This document shows, in pieces, positions 48,701-57,521 of a DNA stretch of 64,000 nt. Made by a program: the position numbers and the translations under genes. The notes beneath the pieces were generated by a model that saw only the letters and a program-made list of their open reading frames with translations, was not told where the DNA came from and made no database searches. Numbering within the stretch: the stretch's first letter is position 1; the number at the start of each line of letters is the position of its first letter. This stretch comes from Candidatus Nitrospira nitrificans (GTDB lineage: Bacteria > Nitrospirota > Nitrospiria > Nitrospirales > Nitrospiraceae), in the NCBI RefSeq assembly GCF_001458775.1, contig NZ_CZPZ01000034.1:1-64000 (forward strand). Reading direction: 5' to 3'.

Positions 48701-49991
48701 GCTCGTGGCCTATGCGTCAGGCCGCGTTTCCGGTGGTGCGCTTCGGGAGTTCCTGCACGAACGATTGCCCGACTATATGGTGCCGTCCGGCATCATCGTG
48801 CTGGAGTCGTTGCCACGCAACACCAACGGCAAGGTCGATCGCCGTTCATTGCCCGAACCGACAGGCCGTGATCCGCAACAGACGTTCGTGGCGCCACGTA
48901 CGGATATGGAAGCAACACTTGCGCTCGAGTGGGGAAAGGTGCTCGGCCTGCCGCAAGTGGGAATTCACGATAACTTTTTTGATCTCGGCGGCCACTCCCT
49001 GACGGCGGTACAGCTCGTGTCCCGCATTCAGATGATGGGCAGGAATCCGATCGCATTGCTCGATCTCTTCCAGGCGCCCACGATCGCGAGCTTGGCGGAC
49101 CGGATCTCCGGTCAAGCCGAGAGGGCGTCCTCTCCATTCGTCGTGCTTCAGGCCGGACGCGAGGGCGTGCCGCTCTTTTGTTTCGATCCGACCGGAACGC
49201 ACGTTTCGGCCTATCAATCACTCGCCCATGCGTTGGGCAATGATCGACCCGTCTACGGATTGGCCTTGAGCTGGATTTTCTCCGAACCGTGGAATGTCCT
49301 GTCGATGGACTTGATCGCCGCACGCTACGCCGCAATCATTCGCGAGCGGCAGCCGGATGGGCCGTATCATCTGCTCGGATGGTCCAATGGAGGAGCGATC
49401 GCCTTGGTCGTGGGCCGCATGCTGGAGCGGCAGGGGCAGTCAGTCGCGTTTGTAGGCATTCTGGATACACAACCCCTGACGGCATCGGAATCGACAGCGT
49501 CGGCCGATGATGAACTGAACCAGTATATACAAGGCGACCGCAAGGAGGCTTTCATGGCCTTGCCCGAGTCAGAGCGGCAGGCACTGAAAGACACACTGGA
49601 AGGGTTGTGCGAGGAAGACCGAGTGGACTATGCGATCCGATGGGTTCAGGATCGCAAGCTGCTGTCCCGCGAAGAATCCGATGCATCCGTCTCCGCGCTC
49701 AAAGTCGCCTATGCCTTGGACCGCGAGACGGGGAGAGTTCTCCGCGATGCGATGCAGGACCCTCTGCACGCGCCGATCCATGCCTGGTGGACCAGCGCGA
49801 CGCTCGACAAGCACGGAAAAGCTCCGGTCGATTGGGCGTTATATACAAGGGGAACCGCGGAGATCGGAACCATTCTCGGTGAACATACGGATGCGGTGCG
49901 GAGCATTCAGGTTCATCAACGCATCAATGAAATACTGGCAATAAAAACGATCCGTGATGGATGGAAGGAGTCGCATGCAATACAACCCTGA
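42770..49991 (+). CDS. Terminal NRPS: degenerate C/interface-A(Asp)-PCP-C-A(Dab?)-PCP-TE, interrupted by a frameshift
   Basis: The N-terminal 430 residues form a condensation-like domain whose HHxxxDG motif is replaced by S-L-P-A-M-C-A-D-A near residue 139, so it should not condense. It resembles the interface domains found with Asp beta-hydroxylases. Then come A1 (455-960, D-L-T-K-V-G-H-I-G-K, exact Asp code), PCP1 (990-1055), C (1065-1500, HHIVSDAW) and A2 (D-I-W-E-L-T-A-D-D-K, Dab?). PCP2 (GGHS, near 48990) and a type I thioesterase (about 49140-49985, nucleophile elbow GWSNGG) follow. The reading frame breaks inside A2 near 47663-47681: the first frame ends at 48133 with nonsense sequence, and the second resumes cleanly before YTSGSTGAPKG. 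AGAGG precedes the ATG at 42770. TE release could be hydrolytic or macrocyclising. Confidence 0.88.
47663..47681 (+). other. Frameshift site inside the last A domain
   Basis: Upstream the A domain reads V-L-L-T-T-E-I-H-R-A-R-E-A in one frame. Downstream it continues L-V-E-R-L-T-G-N in the frame one base later. Removing one base near 47678 joins them as R-E-A-L-V-E-R-L. Adding one CG to the five-unit CG repeat at 47663-47672 also restores the frame. The repeat is a natural slippage or miscall spot. All downstream motifs (A3 to A10, PCP, TE) are intact, so the change is recent or a sequence error. Confidence 0.85.
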
Positions 49992-50745
49992 CACCGGCGG
50001 AAAGTTCAAGATCGTGATGAATACCTATCGGGTGTTCGGTTTTTGGGAAACGCTCAAGGAAATCATTCTGTATCTCTTGAGCCAGAAGCTACACGACGAT
50101 TTCGACAAGAAATACGGGGTGATGACTTCGGGTGTCACGGAGTCCAGCGAGGCAGGAATCGTCGATGAAACGGCGAGGAGTCTGGCGGTCGGTTACGTTC
50201 CAACAAGGGAACTCGTTATCCGGCATATTCTGACGAACACGACCCAAGGGCTGGATCTCGGGCAATATTCATTTATCGATTTAGGGTGTGGGAAGGGGCG
50301 AACTTTGATTGTGGCGGCGCAGCTGCCGTTTAAGGAAGTGATCGGTGTCGAACTGTCTCCCTTACATTGCGAAGTGGCAAGAGTCAATATCGATCGGTAT
50401 TTGTCGGACGTAAAGAACCCCGCGCTCTGCAGAAACGTCAGGGTCGACTGTGTCAATGCGGCCGATTTCGAGTTTCCGGACAGCAACCTGCTGATTTATA
50501 TGTACCGCCCTTTCCTCGGGCCGATATTCAAGCACGTCGCCGATAATCTGCGACGCTTCCAAGCCGTCACCGGACGCCGCGTTCTCATTGCGTACTCCTG
50601 TCCGGTCGAGGAACTGATGCTCGAGGAGTATCCCGGGTTCGTGAAGCGAACGGAATATCAAGTCATCTCAATGGATTATTCCTGGAGCCTTTGGGAATGC
50701 CAGACCGAAGGATCGCCGGCACTTGCCCTGAGCGAGCAGCGGTGA
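49975..50745 (+). CDS. Class I SAM-dependent methyltransferase
   Basis: The 256-residue product has a Rossmann methyltransferase core with motif I F-I-D-L-G-C-G-K-G-R (about residues 92-101) and an acidic post-I segment V-I-G-V-E-L-S. It begins inside the end of the terminal NRPS gene (17-base overlap) with a strong ribosome binding site, GGAAGGAG at 49963-49970. It is therefore almost certainly co-transcribed with the cluster. It may methylate the peptide, but no feature shows whether on N, O or C. It is not an in-line NRPS methylation domain. The first 70 residues are not recognised. Confidence 0.75.
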   Translation: MQYNPDTGGKFKIVMNTYRVFGFWETLKEIILYLLSQKLHDDFDKKYGVMTSGVTESSEAGIVDETARSLAVGYVPTRELVIRHILTNTTQGLDLGQYSFIDLGCGKGRTLIVAAQLPFKEVIGVELSPLHCEVARVNIDRYLSDVKNPALCRNVRVDCVNAADFEFPDSNLLIYMYRPFLGPIFKHVADNLRRFQAVTGRRVLIAYSCPVEELMLEEYPGFVKRTEYQVISMDYSWSLWECQTEGSPALALSEQR

Positions 50746-51782
50746 TTTCGCATGCAGAACTATCTTATTGATGTGGCGATGCCAGGTGCAATTCGAAACC
50801 CGTCATCCACACCATTTCTTTTCCTCGTTGCTGACGGTCTATCTGTGTAGACTCACGCTTGTGTTCGTAAAAATTTGATCATCACGGTCCTGAGCAACAG
50901 GGCAAGCCTATTGATAGATCTCACGTCGGTGCCAATCCTCACCTCCTCCACGAGACGGGTCGCAAATACGACACATATCTGACGTACGCGATCGACGACA
51001 TTGAGATCGCCAGAAGGCACTGCTTTTAAGCTCCTTCTCGGCCGATCGCTTGATGCCGAAGTTATAAGGCTCATCACGCCTCATTTTCTCGGGAAGCTTC
51101 TTGAATGGGCGGGAGGCTCTGTCGCACGGCGCTCAAAATACGTCCAAGTTCAAATCATCCTCTCAAAGAGATTCCAGCACGGCCGGCGTTGACCAAGCAG
51201 TCGAGTCGAAGGGAAAGCCAGGCCAAGCGTATGCCTGAGCTATCGAGTCTTGCGACCTTGCGTGGGGGGATGGCCAGATGGGTTCGGCTACGTGCTGGTC
51301 ACAGCATGACGACTCTCGCGGATGAATCTGATTCGATACATGTCTTGAATCCAATGAGATACACACATGTCAATAAGCAACAATGCTCGTATATGTATAT
51401 TTAGGTAGTAGCTATGTATGCCGTTGTAATTACGTAGGCCGTAGTTGCTGTTTGAACCCGCATGTTGTCCTGCCCTCTGTTGGCATCTCCTTTGCTGTAG
51501 ATCCAGACAGACTTGCACGAGAGACGATTTGAGAGGTGACTGGAATGGGATCCCAGTGCGGTCGATGGAAGCATGAAAACTGTTGTTTGAGTATTGATCA
51601 CGGGACGGCAGGTCTCAGGAGTACAACGAATGCGTTACGGCATTGCTGAGCGAGACAGCGACCAGCCTCCCGACGCGAGTCGCGGTGGCGTGCCGATGAG
51701 CTTGGGGCAAGCCCGTATGTCTTTCGGACGGTGTTTTCGATGCCGTCAGTATACCCAGAACGAGATCACAGGTTGGCGTGGC
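50746..51782. other. Long stretch with no supportable gene after the cluster
   Basis: These 1037 bases mark the end of the biosynthetic operon. Short open frames occur on both strands, but none has a recognisable fold, good start context or family motif. The stretch at 51390-51460 is noticeably AT-rich against the surroundings. I saw no tRNA, CRISPR or strong terminator hairpin. It may be decayed coding sequence or a recombination scar. Confidence 0.4.
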
Positions 51783-52142
51783 ATGGCCAAGGAATTTAAG
51801 ACAGTGTGCTCGCGGTATCTGCGTCGACGGGTATGGTTGGTGTGCCTCGTGCTCCTCATCGGATTATCCGCCTGTGGACCGATGCCAACCGACCCCGCGC
51901 CGAGCTCGGAATCACGCACAGGTCTGAGCAGTCCGTCCGCCTCGCACTCCGTGCCACAGAATAGTCCATCATCCATGACTGGGTGGAGGCAGGAGGGAAC
52001 TTCGGAGTCAGTCGCGGTTCCTGGAGACCTGAATGATGACGCGAGCAGTGAACACGACAACTGGAGTGTTGTGCAAGAGACGGCGCAGTTGGAATACGAA
52101 GCGGAGCAAGAGGAGAGATCCGGTGAGCGGAAAAACCGATGA
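51783..52142 (+). CDS. Small predicted lipoprotein, unknown function
   Basis: The 119-residue product begins with a basic N-terminus, then a hydrophobic run (V-W-L-V-C-L-V-L-L-I-G) and a lipobox L-S-A-C at about residues 28-31. The mature part is Ser/Pro-rich, then Glu-rich at the C-terminus, with low complexity. The frame is open upstream to 51594, but the ATG at 51783 puts the signal peptide at the N-terminus. The ribosome binding site is weak. No family is recognised. Confidence 0.5.
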   Translation: MAKEFKTVCSRYLRRRVWLVCLVLLIGLSACGPMPTDPAPSSESRTGLSSPSASHSVPQNSPSSMTGWRQEGTSESVAVPGDLNDDASSEHDNWSVVQETAQLEYEAEQEERSGERKNR

Positions 52143-52363
52143 GAGGAGCACCATAAACACTCAACGGTGTCTTCTATGCACGGGATGAATGGAACGGCCT
52201 GGCATTGATCAGAGGAGAGGAGGGATGGCTGGCTGGGTCAGCTTGATTGGCCTCAGAGGTGTCTGCACCTGGTGCAGAGTTGGTGAGAGATGTTGGGCTT
52301 TCACTGATATCCGTTCCCTTCACCCAACGAGCCGGTACGATCCGGCAAATAAGGAGATTAACT

Positions 52364-52927
52364 ATGGTAAAAAAGACAGCGGTAAAATTGTTAGGGGCCG
52401 GGGGAATCGTCCTCGGCGTCGCTCTCATGGTTGGGACCGCATGGGCCACGGAATTGATGGCCCCTACTAGTTCGAGCACCTCAATTAACGGTGGTTCTCA
52501 TGTCGTTTTTGGCTCAACCTTTGCGGGAGGCAGTATGGCCAGACCGTGGGTGGCCCAAATCCAAGTCCCCGCCCAGCGTTGCCTTCGTCTTGAAGTGACA
52601 TCACAAGGAACGGATCTCGGGATGCAGGTCACCGCACCGAACTATTTTACCGCGTGGAGAAACGATGACAGTGGAGCCTGCGCCAATTGCCCTCTCGTCA
52701 AGATTGCTAGTACACCGAATGGTGGGTGGTACACGGTATCAATCAATCATTGGTTCGGAGGCGCAAGCAATGCCAATTTCACTCTGAGGTACGCCCACTA
52801 CCCTGTGGGAAACCCAAACTGCGCAGGTGCCACGGCACCCAATATTGAAATGCAAAGTACTAAGAGCCCAGCGAACCCACAGGCGACCCCACAACAACAA
52901 GAAGAAGGTGCACCAGGCGTGCAGTAA
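52364..52927 (+). CDS. Secreted protein of unknown function
   Basis: The 187-residue product has a clear signal peptide (MVKKTAVKLLG, hydrophobic core, cleavage likely after T-A-W-A near residue 29). The mature protein has four cysteines, two of them in C-A-N-C, and several Trp and Asn-rich strands suggesting a beta-sandwich. Its tail is rich in Gln and Pro. AAGGAG seven bases before the ATG at 52364 decides the start; the open frame upstream lacks these features. A hairpin follows the stop. I do not recognise the family. Confidence 0.65.
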   Translation: MVKKTAVKLLGAGGIVLGVALMVGTAWATELMAPTSSSTSINGGSHVVFGSTFAGGSMARPWVAQIQVPAQRCLRLEVTSQGTDLGMQVTAPNYFTAWRNDDSGACANCPLVKIASTPNGGWYTVSINHWFGGASNANFTLRYAHYPVGNPNCAGATAPNIEMQSTKSPANPQATPQQQEEGAPGVQ

Positions 52928-52949
52928 CACCATGTAGTGGTCGTGAAGG

Positions 52950-52984
52950 CCCCAGCAGGGAACTATGGAAGCTCTTTGCTGGGG
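52950..52984 (+). terminator. Hairpin after the secreted-protein gene
   Basis: CCCCAGCA (52950-52957) pairs with TGCTGGGG (52977-52984), giving an 8-bp GC-rich stem 22 bases after the stop. It is followed only by TTCTCT, so it would be a weak rho-independent terminator or an mRNA-end stabiliser. The loop is 19 bases. Confidence 0.45.
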
Positions 52985-53058
52985 TTCTCTACTATCCTCC
53001 CCTTTCGCATCGACCAGGCTGTTGAAGCGACAGGGAGTTGGGATTCTGTTGGAGAGGG

Positions 53059-53709
53059 CTAATTGTTTAAAATCTGATTTTGGCCTGTCTGGACACGATT
53101 CGCTTTGATAGCCACTATGCGTCGAAGGATGCGGCGCGCTTCGCGCAAGACTTTCTCCGGCCGGCGGCCGGCAAGGGTAGGTGTCTCGGTCTCCTGAAAC
53201 TCCAAAGCACTGTCCCACCGCCTTTCGACAGGCTGATCAGTTGAAGCGGTCTCACTCGCAAGGAATCGACGCAGAACATCCTCCTCAGAGGGATCAGGAG
53301 GTTGTGGCCGGGCGATCTCAGCATGGGAGGTCTTGTCTCTGGCTTGAAGCGAAGTCTCTTGATCAGTGGCTCGCGACATCCACATGAGCCCGAGTTTGTG
53401 CTGGAGAAATTCGGTGACCCAGGCTTGATCGATCGATGTCATCTCGTGGGCTTCAATTGCAAACTCATGATCGTGTACCCACAGTACGGTTGCCCGATGG
53501 ACATACAGCGGTGCGGACCGTTCGGGGATGGATACCTGAAGAGTTAACTGCATGCCGGCTGTCACCGGCATCGATCCTGCCACCCGCCAGCCTCGAGAGG
53601 TCAGGTCTAGAACGGTCCCTTCTGCGAGAAGCGCCTCATTTCCGTATACCACGGGCCAGCTGACCGGAAACCGACTATGGCGTCGCACGGGATTCGTCCT
53701 ATTAGCCAT
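53059..53709 (-). CDS. PilZ-domain protein
   Basis: This 216-residue protein has a PilZ fold in its first 100 residues. The c-di-GMP-binding signature is split as R-R-H-S-R (RxxxR, about residues 9-13) and D-L-T-S-R-G (D/NxSxxG-like, about 35-40). The remaining half is polar, with no recognised domain and an Arg-rich segment near the end. It is likely a cyclic-di-GMP-responsive adaptor; its target is unknown. The ATG at 53709 has AAGGAG upstream. It stands alone, convergent with the secreted-protein gene. Confidence 0.75.
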   Translation of the reverse strand: MANRTNPVRRHSRFPVSWPVVYGNEALLAEGTVLDLTSRGWRVAGSMPVTAGMQLTLQVSIPERSAPLYVHRATVLWVHDHEFAIEAHEMTSIDQAWVTEFLQHKLGLMWMSRATDQETSLQARDKTSHAEIARPQPPDPSEEDVLRRFLASETASTDQPVERRWDSALEFQETETPTLAGRRPEKVLREARRILRRIVAIKANRVQTGQNQILNN

Positions 53710-54188
53710 GGCTGCTCCTTCCGCTTATGTTGCTGCTCCAGGGTGATGGATCAAGCGTAGCGGAGAGAGTAAGCGCGCGCATCCCTCGAAATATCTACCG
53801 CGAAAGAGGGGGATCTCCTTCCACGCCCATAGCCCACGTTACGTATCCTGGGCGTCACCGGTGACACAGAGGAGAATGACGTACCTTCTATCTATGCGAT
53901 CAGTGTAAAGACAAGGTGGTGAATTTGGCCAGGATTGGTCACCCTGATCGGCAGGGGACAATGTGACCAAGAGTCTGGGATCGCATGAAAACTGGGGCCA
54001 TCTCGACGGTTATGGGGAAGAATTGCGCGAGTTGCGAGTCGACACGCTTCTTGTTCAACCGTCGTATGCCCAGGCGACAGGCATCCTGATACAATGACGG
54101 CTGGTCGGTCAGCGCCGGGATCCTTACTGGCGATCATGATGTGGTGACAGAGACTGACCATAACAATATGAGGAAAGAAAATGTCGCC
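53710..54188. other. Intergenic stretch without a recognised gene
   Basis: This is a divergent region between the PilZ gene and the next small exported protein, so it should hold promoters for both. I see no RNA gene, repeat or gene-sized open frame that I can support. Candidate minus-strand frames here have no family motif and overlap the start of the next gene. Confidence 0.35.
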
Positions 54189-54479
54189 ATGCAGCGGCTT
54201 ATAACCAGCGCATTGAACGGTTTCTTGCTTCTGGCCATCACCATAGTCAGTCTGCCCGCTTCCGCCCTCGCCCTTCCGCCCGTTCAAGGGGAAGTTGTTT
54301 CCATGACGGTCGGTATTCCGGGAACGATGGTTATTCGAGACGAAAAAGGGCAGCTCCATATTCTGAACCTCACGCAACAGACCCAACTCGGCGGTCAGTT
54401 CAAGGTGGGCGACAAGGTGTTGGCCTTCTTCAGCCCGTATGGCGTGAGCGCCGTTCAGTCCCAGACGGGAAGTCGGTAG
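54189..54479 (+). CDS. Small exported protein, unknown function
   Basis: The 96-residue product starts M-Q-R-L-I-T-S-A and has a signal peptide (hydrophobic run to S-L-P-A-S-A-L-A, cleavage near residue 29). A compact mature domain of about 65 residues alternates short beta strands (G-E-V-V-S-M-T-V ... T-M-V-I-R-D ... G-D-K-V-L-A-F), reminiscent of an OB-like or KOW-like barrel. Starts at 54141 or 54168 are possible but would place extra polar residues before the signal peptide. GAGGAAAG lies upstream, though further away than ideal. The family is not recognised. Confidence 0.6.
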   Translation: MQRLITSALNGFLLLAITIVSLPASALALPPVQGEVVSMTVGIPGTMVIRDEKGQLHILNLTQQTQLGGQFKVGDKVLAFFSPYGVSAVQSQTGSR

Positions 54480-54536
54480 CCCGCGATCTCCTCATAGAGT
54501 CGTCAGCGCAGAGGTGCCCTCTCCCTATCCATGCAT

Positions 54537-54758
54537 CTACTCTCCCCGAAGCGCGGTCAGGAGTCCGACCGCGCCGAGGAGCCCACCGAGGATAATCAGA
54601 AACGATGACGTATTCGGTACGCCGGCTTCTTGCGGAGAGGGCCAGTCGACAAAGAGCCCCAGCGCAATGAGGACGGCGCCGAGCGCAAGCATCACTTTCC
54701 AGCGGATGGTGATCCGCCGATCTGTTTCATGAGCGTCTTGAGACTGCCTCTCCGACAT
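54537..54758 (-). CDS. Small inner-membrane protein with two predicted helices
   Basis: The 73-residue product has a charged N-terminus (about 20 residues) and two hydrophobic segments (about 22-40 and 51-68) joined by a short Pro-containing loop (D-W-P-S-P-Q). ATG at 54758 with a GA-rich stretch upstream. No family is recognised; it may be one of the small membrane proteins common in this kind of genome. It is convergent with the gene to its left. Confidence 0.5.
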   Translation of the reverse strand: MSERQSQDAHETDRRITIRWKVMLALGAVLIALGLFVDWPSPQEAGVPNTSSFLIILGGLLGAVGLLTALRGE

Positions 54759-54897
54759 GGTTTCTCTCGGGCCGGTTCACGATCAGCATGGCGACTTGGA
54801 ACGGCGACAGTCAAGGACCAGTCTGACTCTTGTCGGGAGTTCCTCCAAGGGCGTATGGTTAGTACATGCAAGACCGAGAATATCGAGCAAGGTTTCC

Positions 54898-55722
54898 ATG
54901 GCGTGGTTGAAGAAGTGCTGGAACTGGTTTTGGCGGCAAAGCCTCCTCAGTAAGGTTGCCATTCTCGGCTTATTTGCCGCCTTTGTTCCCTTTGTCCTTC
55001 CGACGGTCGTGAACTGGTTCAGACCGACAATGATCCATGTCGGCGTGTCGTTCTATACATATGAACGGGGAATGCAACCACAAGGGATGAATACGCTCTA
55101 TTTCTTTGAACGACGCAATCTGGTGTCCGATTGCAGCATCCGCCGAGAGGAACAATCGGTGCCGAATGGTCGGGCCAAAGCTCCCGATCCGCAAGCATGG
55201 GTGCTCATCAAGCTCTTGCTCGAAAACGTGTCCGATCGCGACATCACGAACTTGCGGGTGGGTGTCCGGTCTCCCGCGATCAATCAGTCGACGCAGCTGC
55301 TGACGGCTCCGAATCGTATGGCCCTCGGCCAGAAAGAGGCGCCGCCCGATATCAAGCCGTTGTATGTCCTTTCGATCGCGACTCTTCCCGCTGAGAGCTC
55401 CGTCGTCGTCACCTTGAAGACGCTTATTGACGACAATCTGCGAGAATTCATTTACGCCAAGCGCCGCCCTGTGACCATCCAGGTTTCCTATGTCTCAGCG
55501 GATCAGTTCAGACCATACCCTCCGATCGTGTCGCGCACGAATGTGGTCAAGATGTTGAATCGCGAAGGCGTCTTGCGGACCAACGATGAGGCGCTCGGTG
55601 AAGAGAAACTCCAGGTGATGACGGTGTCTCCCCATGAGACACCGATGAAGGAAGGAGTCGCTTCGTATCGGACTCTTCCTAGAGCCAAGGCTTGTTCGGA
55701 GGCAGAGGCTGGCGTGTGGTGA
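54898..55722 (+). CDS. Membrane-anchored protein of unknown function
   Basis: The 274-residue product starts M-A-W-L-K-K-C-W-N-W-F-W. One transmembrane helix follows at about residues 19-38, then a large soluble part that should face the periplasm. The soluble region has alternating hydrophobic strands (for example A-W-V-L-I-K-L-L-L-E-N-V and V-T-I-Q-V-S-Y-V) suggesting an immunoglobulin-like beta sandwich. The frame is open further upstream to 54757, but that extension lacks features and AAGG lies before 54898. No family is recognised. It is convergent with the flavoprotein gene. Confidence 0.55.
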   Translation: MAWLKKCWNWFWRQSLLSKVAILGLFAAFVPFVLPTVVNWFRPTMIHVGVSFYTYERGMQPQGMNTLYFFERRNLVSDCSIRREEQSVPNGRAKAPDPQAWVLIKLLLENVSDRDITNLRVGVRSPAINQSTQLLTAPNRMALGQKEAPPDIKPLYVLSIATLPAESSVVVTLKTLIDDNLREFIYAKRRPVTIQVSYVSADQFRPYPPIVSRTNVVKMLNREGVLRTNDEALGEEKLQVMTVSPHETPMKEGVASYRTLPRAKACSEAEAGVW

Positions 55723-55773
55723 TCTTGGAATTCGTAAGGCCGGTGTCGAACGGAAGAGCGAACCCAGTGAGGA

Positions 55774-57072
55774 TCATGGAATTCCCGATGCTGGTTTTAT
55801 CGCAAACAGACTTCTGGTTGCCGATCGTCCAGCCAGCCATCCTGTCGTCCAAGCCCATTGAAAATTGAACCCTCCGATTCGGCCGTCGCAATCCAACAGC
55901 TCCCCGGCGAGATAGAGGCCAGGAAGCAGCTTTGATTCCATCGTGCGATAGTCGATTTCTTCCAAAGGCACGCCGCCGGCCGTGACTTCGGCAAAGTTCC
56001 ACCCGCGGTCGCCCTCAATCGAAAATCGAAACCTGGTCAGAGCGTTCAATAACCGATCTCGATCAGTGCGCGCGACCTGAGCCATGATGCGCTGCGGTTC
56101 GATACGATAATGACGGCAGAGTGATTCGGCAAAGCGATCTGGGACCAGTAAGGAGAGAGTTCGTACAAGCGAGCGTTTCGGATGTTCAACGGTCTGTCTG
56201 ATAAACCATTCCTTCAAGGCCTCGGATGATCGATCCGGCACGAAGTTGCCATAAAGATCAACGCGCGCGCCTCGATTCGTTGCAAGGGTCCAGAAACGGC
56301 TTGCGTCCATGACGACTGGGCCGCTGATCCCGAAATGGGTCCAGAGCAGGCTCCCTGTGCGTCGATCGACTTCTCGACCATCCACCAGAGTCGTCAGCGC
56401 CGTTTCCTGCGAGAGGCCTGAGAGTGTCGTGTGAAACATGGAGCGGTCCAACAGGAGCGGGACCAACGCGGGGACCGTCGGAGTCACATGATGGCCGAAG
56501 GAGCGGGCTAGCCGGTACCCGAATCCATCGCTTCCTGTTTTCGGCAATGACTGACCACCGGTGGCGAGAATGAGTCGGTCGGCATGGAGCAGGCCATTGC
56601 TATGCCGAATTTCAAAGCCGGATCCAGACCGAGCGACCTCGCGTACACGATGATCCAGGCAGAGCGTGACGCTCGACTCCCGCGCGTGGGTAAGCAGTGC
56701 AGTGAGAACAGTGCGTGCTTGGTCGGTGATCGGAAACATCTTGCCGGTCTCTTCGCGCTTCAATTCAACACCGAGTGAAGTAAACCACGCAATCGTTTGT
56801 TCGACTGAAAACGCCGCGAGGACGTTGCGGATGATGTGTCGATTGCCGAAAAAATCCTTCGGTGTCACACGATCGTGCGTGACGTTGCAACGTCCTCCGC
56901 CTGAGACCAGAATCTTAGCCCCCAATGACCGAGCCCCGTCAAGCAGGCAAATCTTTGCGTTTTGGCTGTGTTCTCCGGCTGCGATTGCAGCGGCAAGGCC
57001 GGCCGCCCCGCCACCGATAATTGCCACGTCCGTCGTGGATGTTTTCTGAGCGGATAGCGTTGCTGGCTTCAT
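55774..57072 (-). CDS. BaiN/YhiN-family (HI0933-like) FAD-dependent oxidoreductase
   Basis: This flavoprotein of about 432 residues has the N-terminal FAD-binding motif I-I-G-G-G-A-A-G-L-A-A-A-I-A-A near residue 19. The family hallmark S-G-G-G-R-C-N-V-T follows near 58. A second conserved segment, L-A-T-G-G-Q-S-L-P-K-T-G-S-D-G-F-G-Y, lies in the middle, and the C-terminal G-F-N-F-Q-W-A-W-T-T-G also fits the HI0933/YhiN family. The physiological substrate of most members is unknown. I prefer the ATG at 57072; a GTG at 57090 would add six residues, and neither has a strong ribosome binding site. Confidence 0.85.
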   Translation of the reverse strand: MKPATLSAQKTSTTDVAIIGGGAAGLAAAIAAGEHSQNAKICLLDGARSLGAKILVSGGGRCNVTHDRVTPKDFFGNRHIIRNVLAAFSVEQTIAWFTSLGVELKREETGKMFPITDQARTVLTALLTHARESSVTLCLDHRVREVARSGSGFEIRHSNGLLHADRLILATGGQSLPKTGSDGFGYRLARSFGHHVTPTVPALVPLLLDRSMFHTTLSGLSQETALTTLVDGREVDRRTGSLLWTHFGISGPVVMDASRFWTLATNRGARVDLYGNFVPDRSSEALKEWFIRQTVEHPKRSLVRTLSLLVPDRFAESLCRHYRIEPQRIMAQVARTDRDRLLNALTRFRFSIEGDRGWNFAEVTAGGVPLEEIDYRTMESKLLPGLYLAGELLDCDGRIGGFNFQWAWTTGWLAGRSATRSLFAIKPASGIP

Positions 57073-57289
57073 GGGCCGTTTTTCAAACACTCTTGGCCCA
57101 GGACTTCGCAGCCAATCGTGATTTCCTCACCGAGGTTGAACGGTCATCTGGTGGGCACGAGACATCCTGCGCTGAAAATCACATGACGATCGAACACGAC
57201 ATTAGAGACTTTTAACTGGCCGTTAACACGGGGTTAATCTTGTGATGCTATTTAGTTTGTCGTCATTCATATCAGCAGGAGGGGGATGC

Positions 57290-57445
57290 ATGACTTGTCT
57301 GAAATGCAAAGGTCTGATGATCCACGAGCGTCAACCGGCGGTCTCGTCCAGTGCCGTGATTCTGCGCTGTCTTAATTGTGGGCTGATCATTGATCCCTTG
57401 ATCGAGCAGAATCGTAGCAACCATATGCGCGCCAAGGCAGCCTAG
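57290..57445 (+). CDS. 51-residue zinc-ribbon peptide
   Basis: The product begins M-T-C-L-K-C-K-G and carries a second pair, C-L-N-C-G, about 30 residues later: two CxxC knuckles that should bind one zinc. AGGAGG seven bases before the ATG at 57290 is a strong ribosome binding site and excludes the longer open frame from 57242. The C-terminus is basic and polar. Such single-ribbon peptides are frequent, and their roles are mostly unknown. Confidence 0.7.
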   Translation: MTCLKCKGLMIHERQPAVSSSAVILRCLNCGLIIDPLIEQNRSNHMRAKAA

Positions 57446-57521
57446 GAGAGGAGTCCCATTCTGGTCGATCACAAGACCCTGGAATCGATCAGCTTGGTTG
57501 GAGTGGATGTCGCGCGCACGG

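Noticed and set aside
50746-51600. tRNA, CRISPR or att site at the cluster border
   Set aside because: I found no cloverleaf, no spaced direct repeats and no repeat of a tRNA end.
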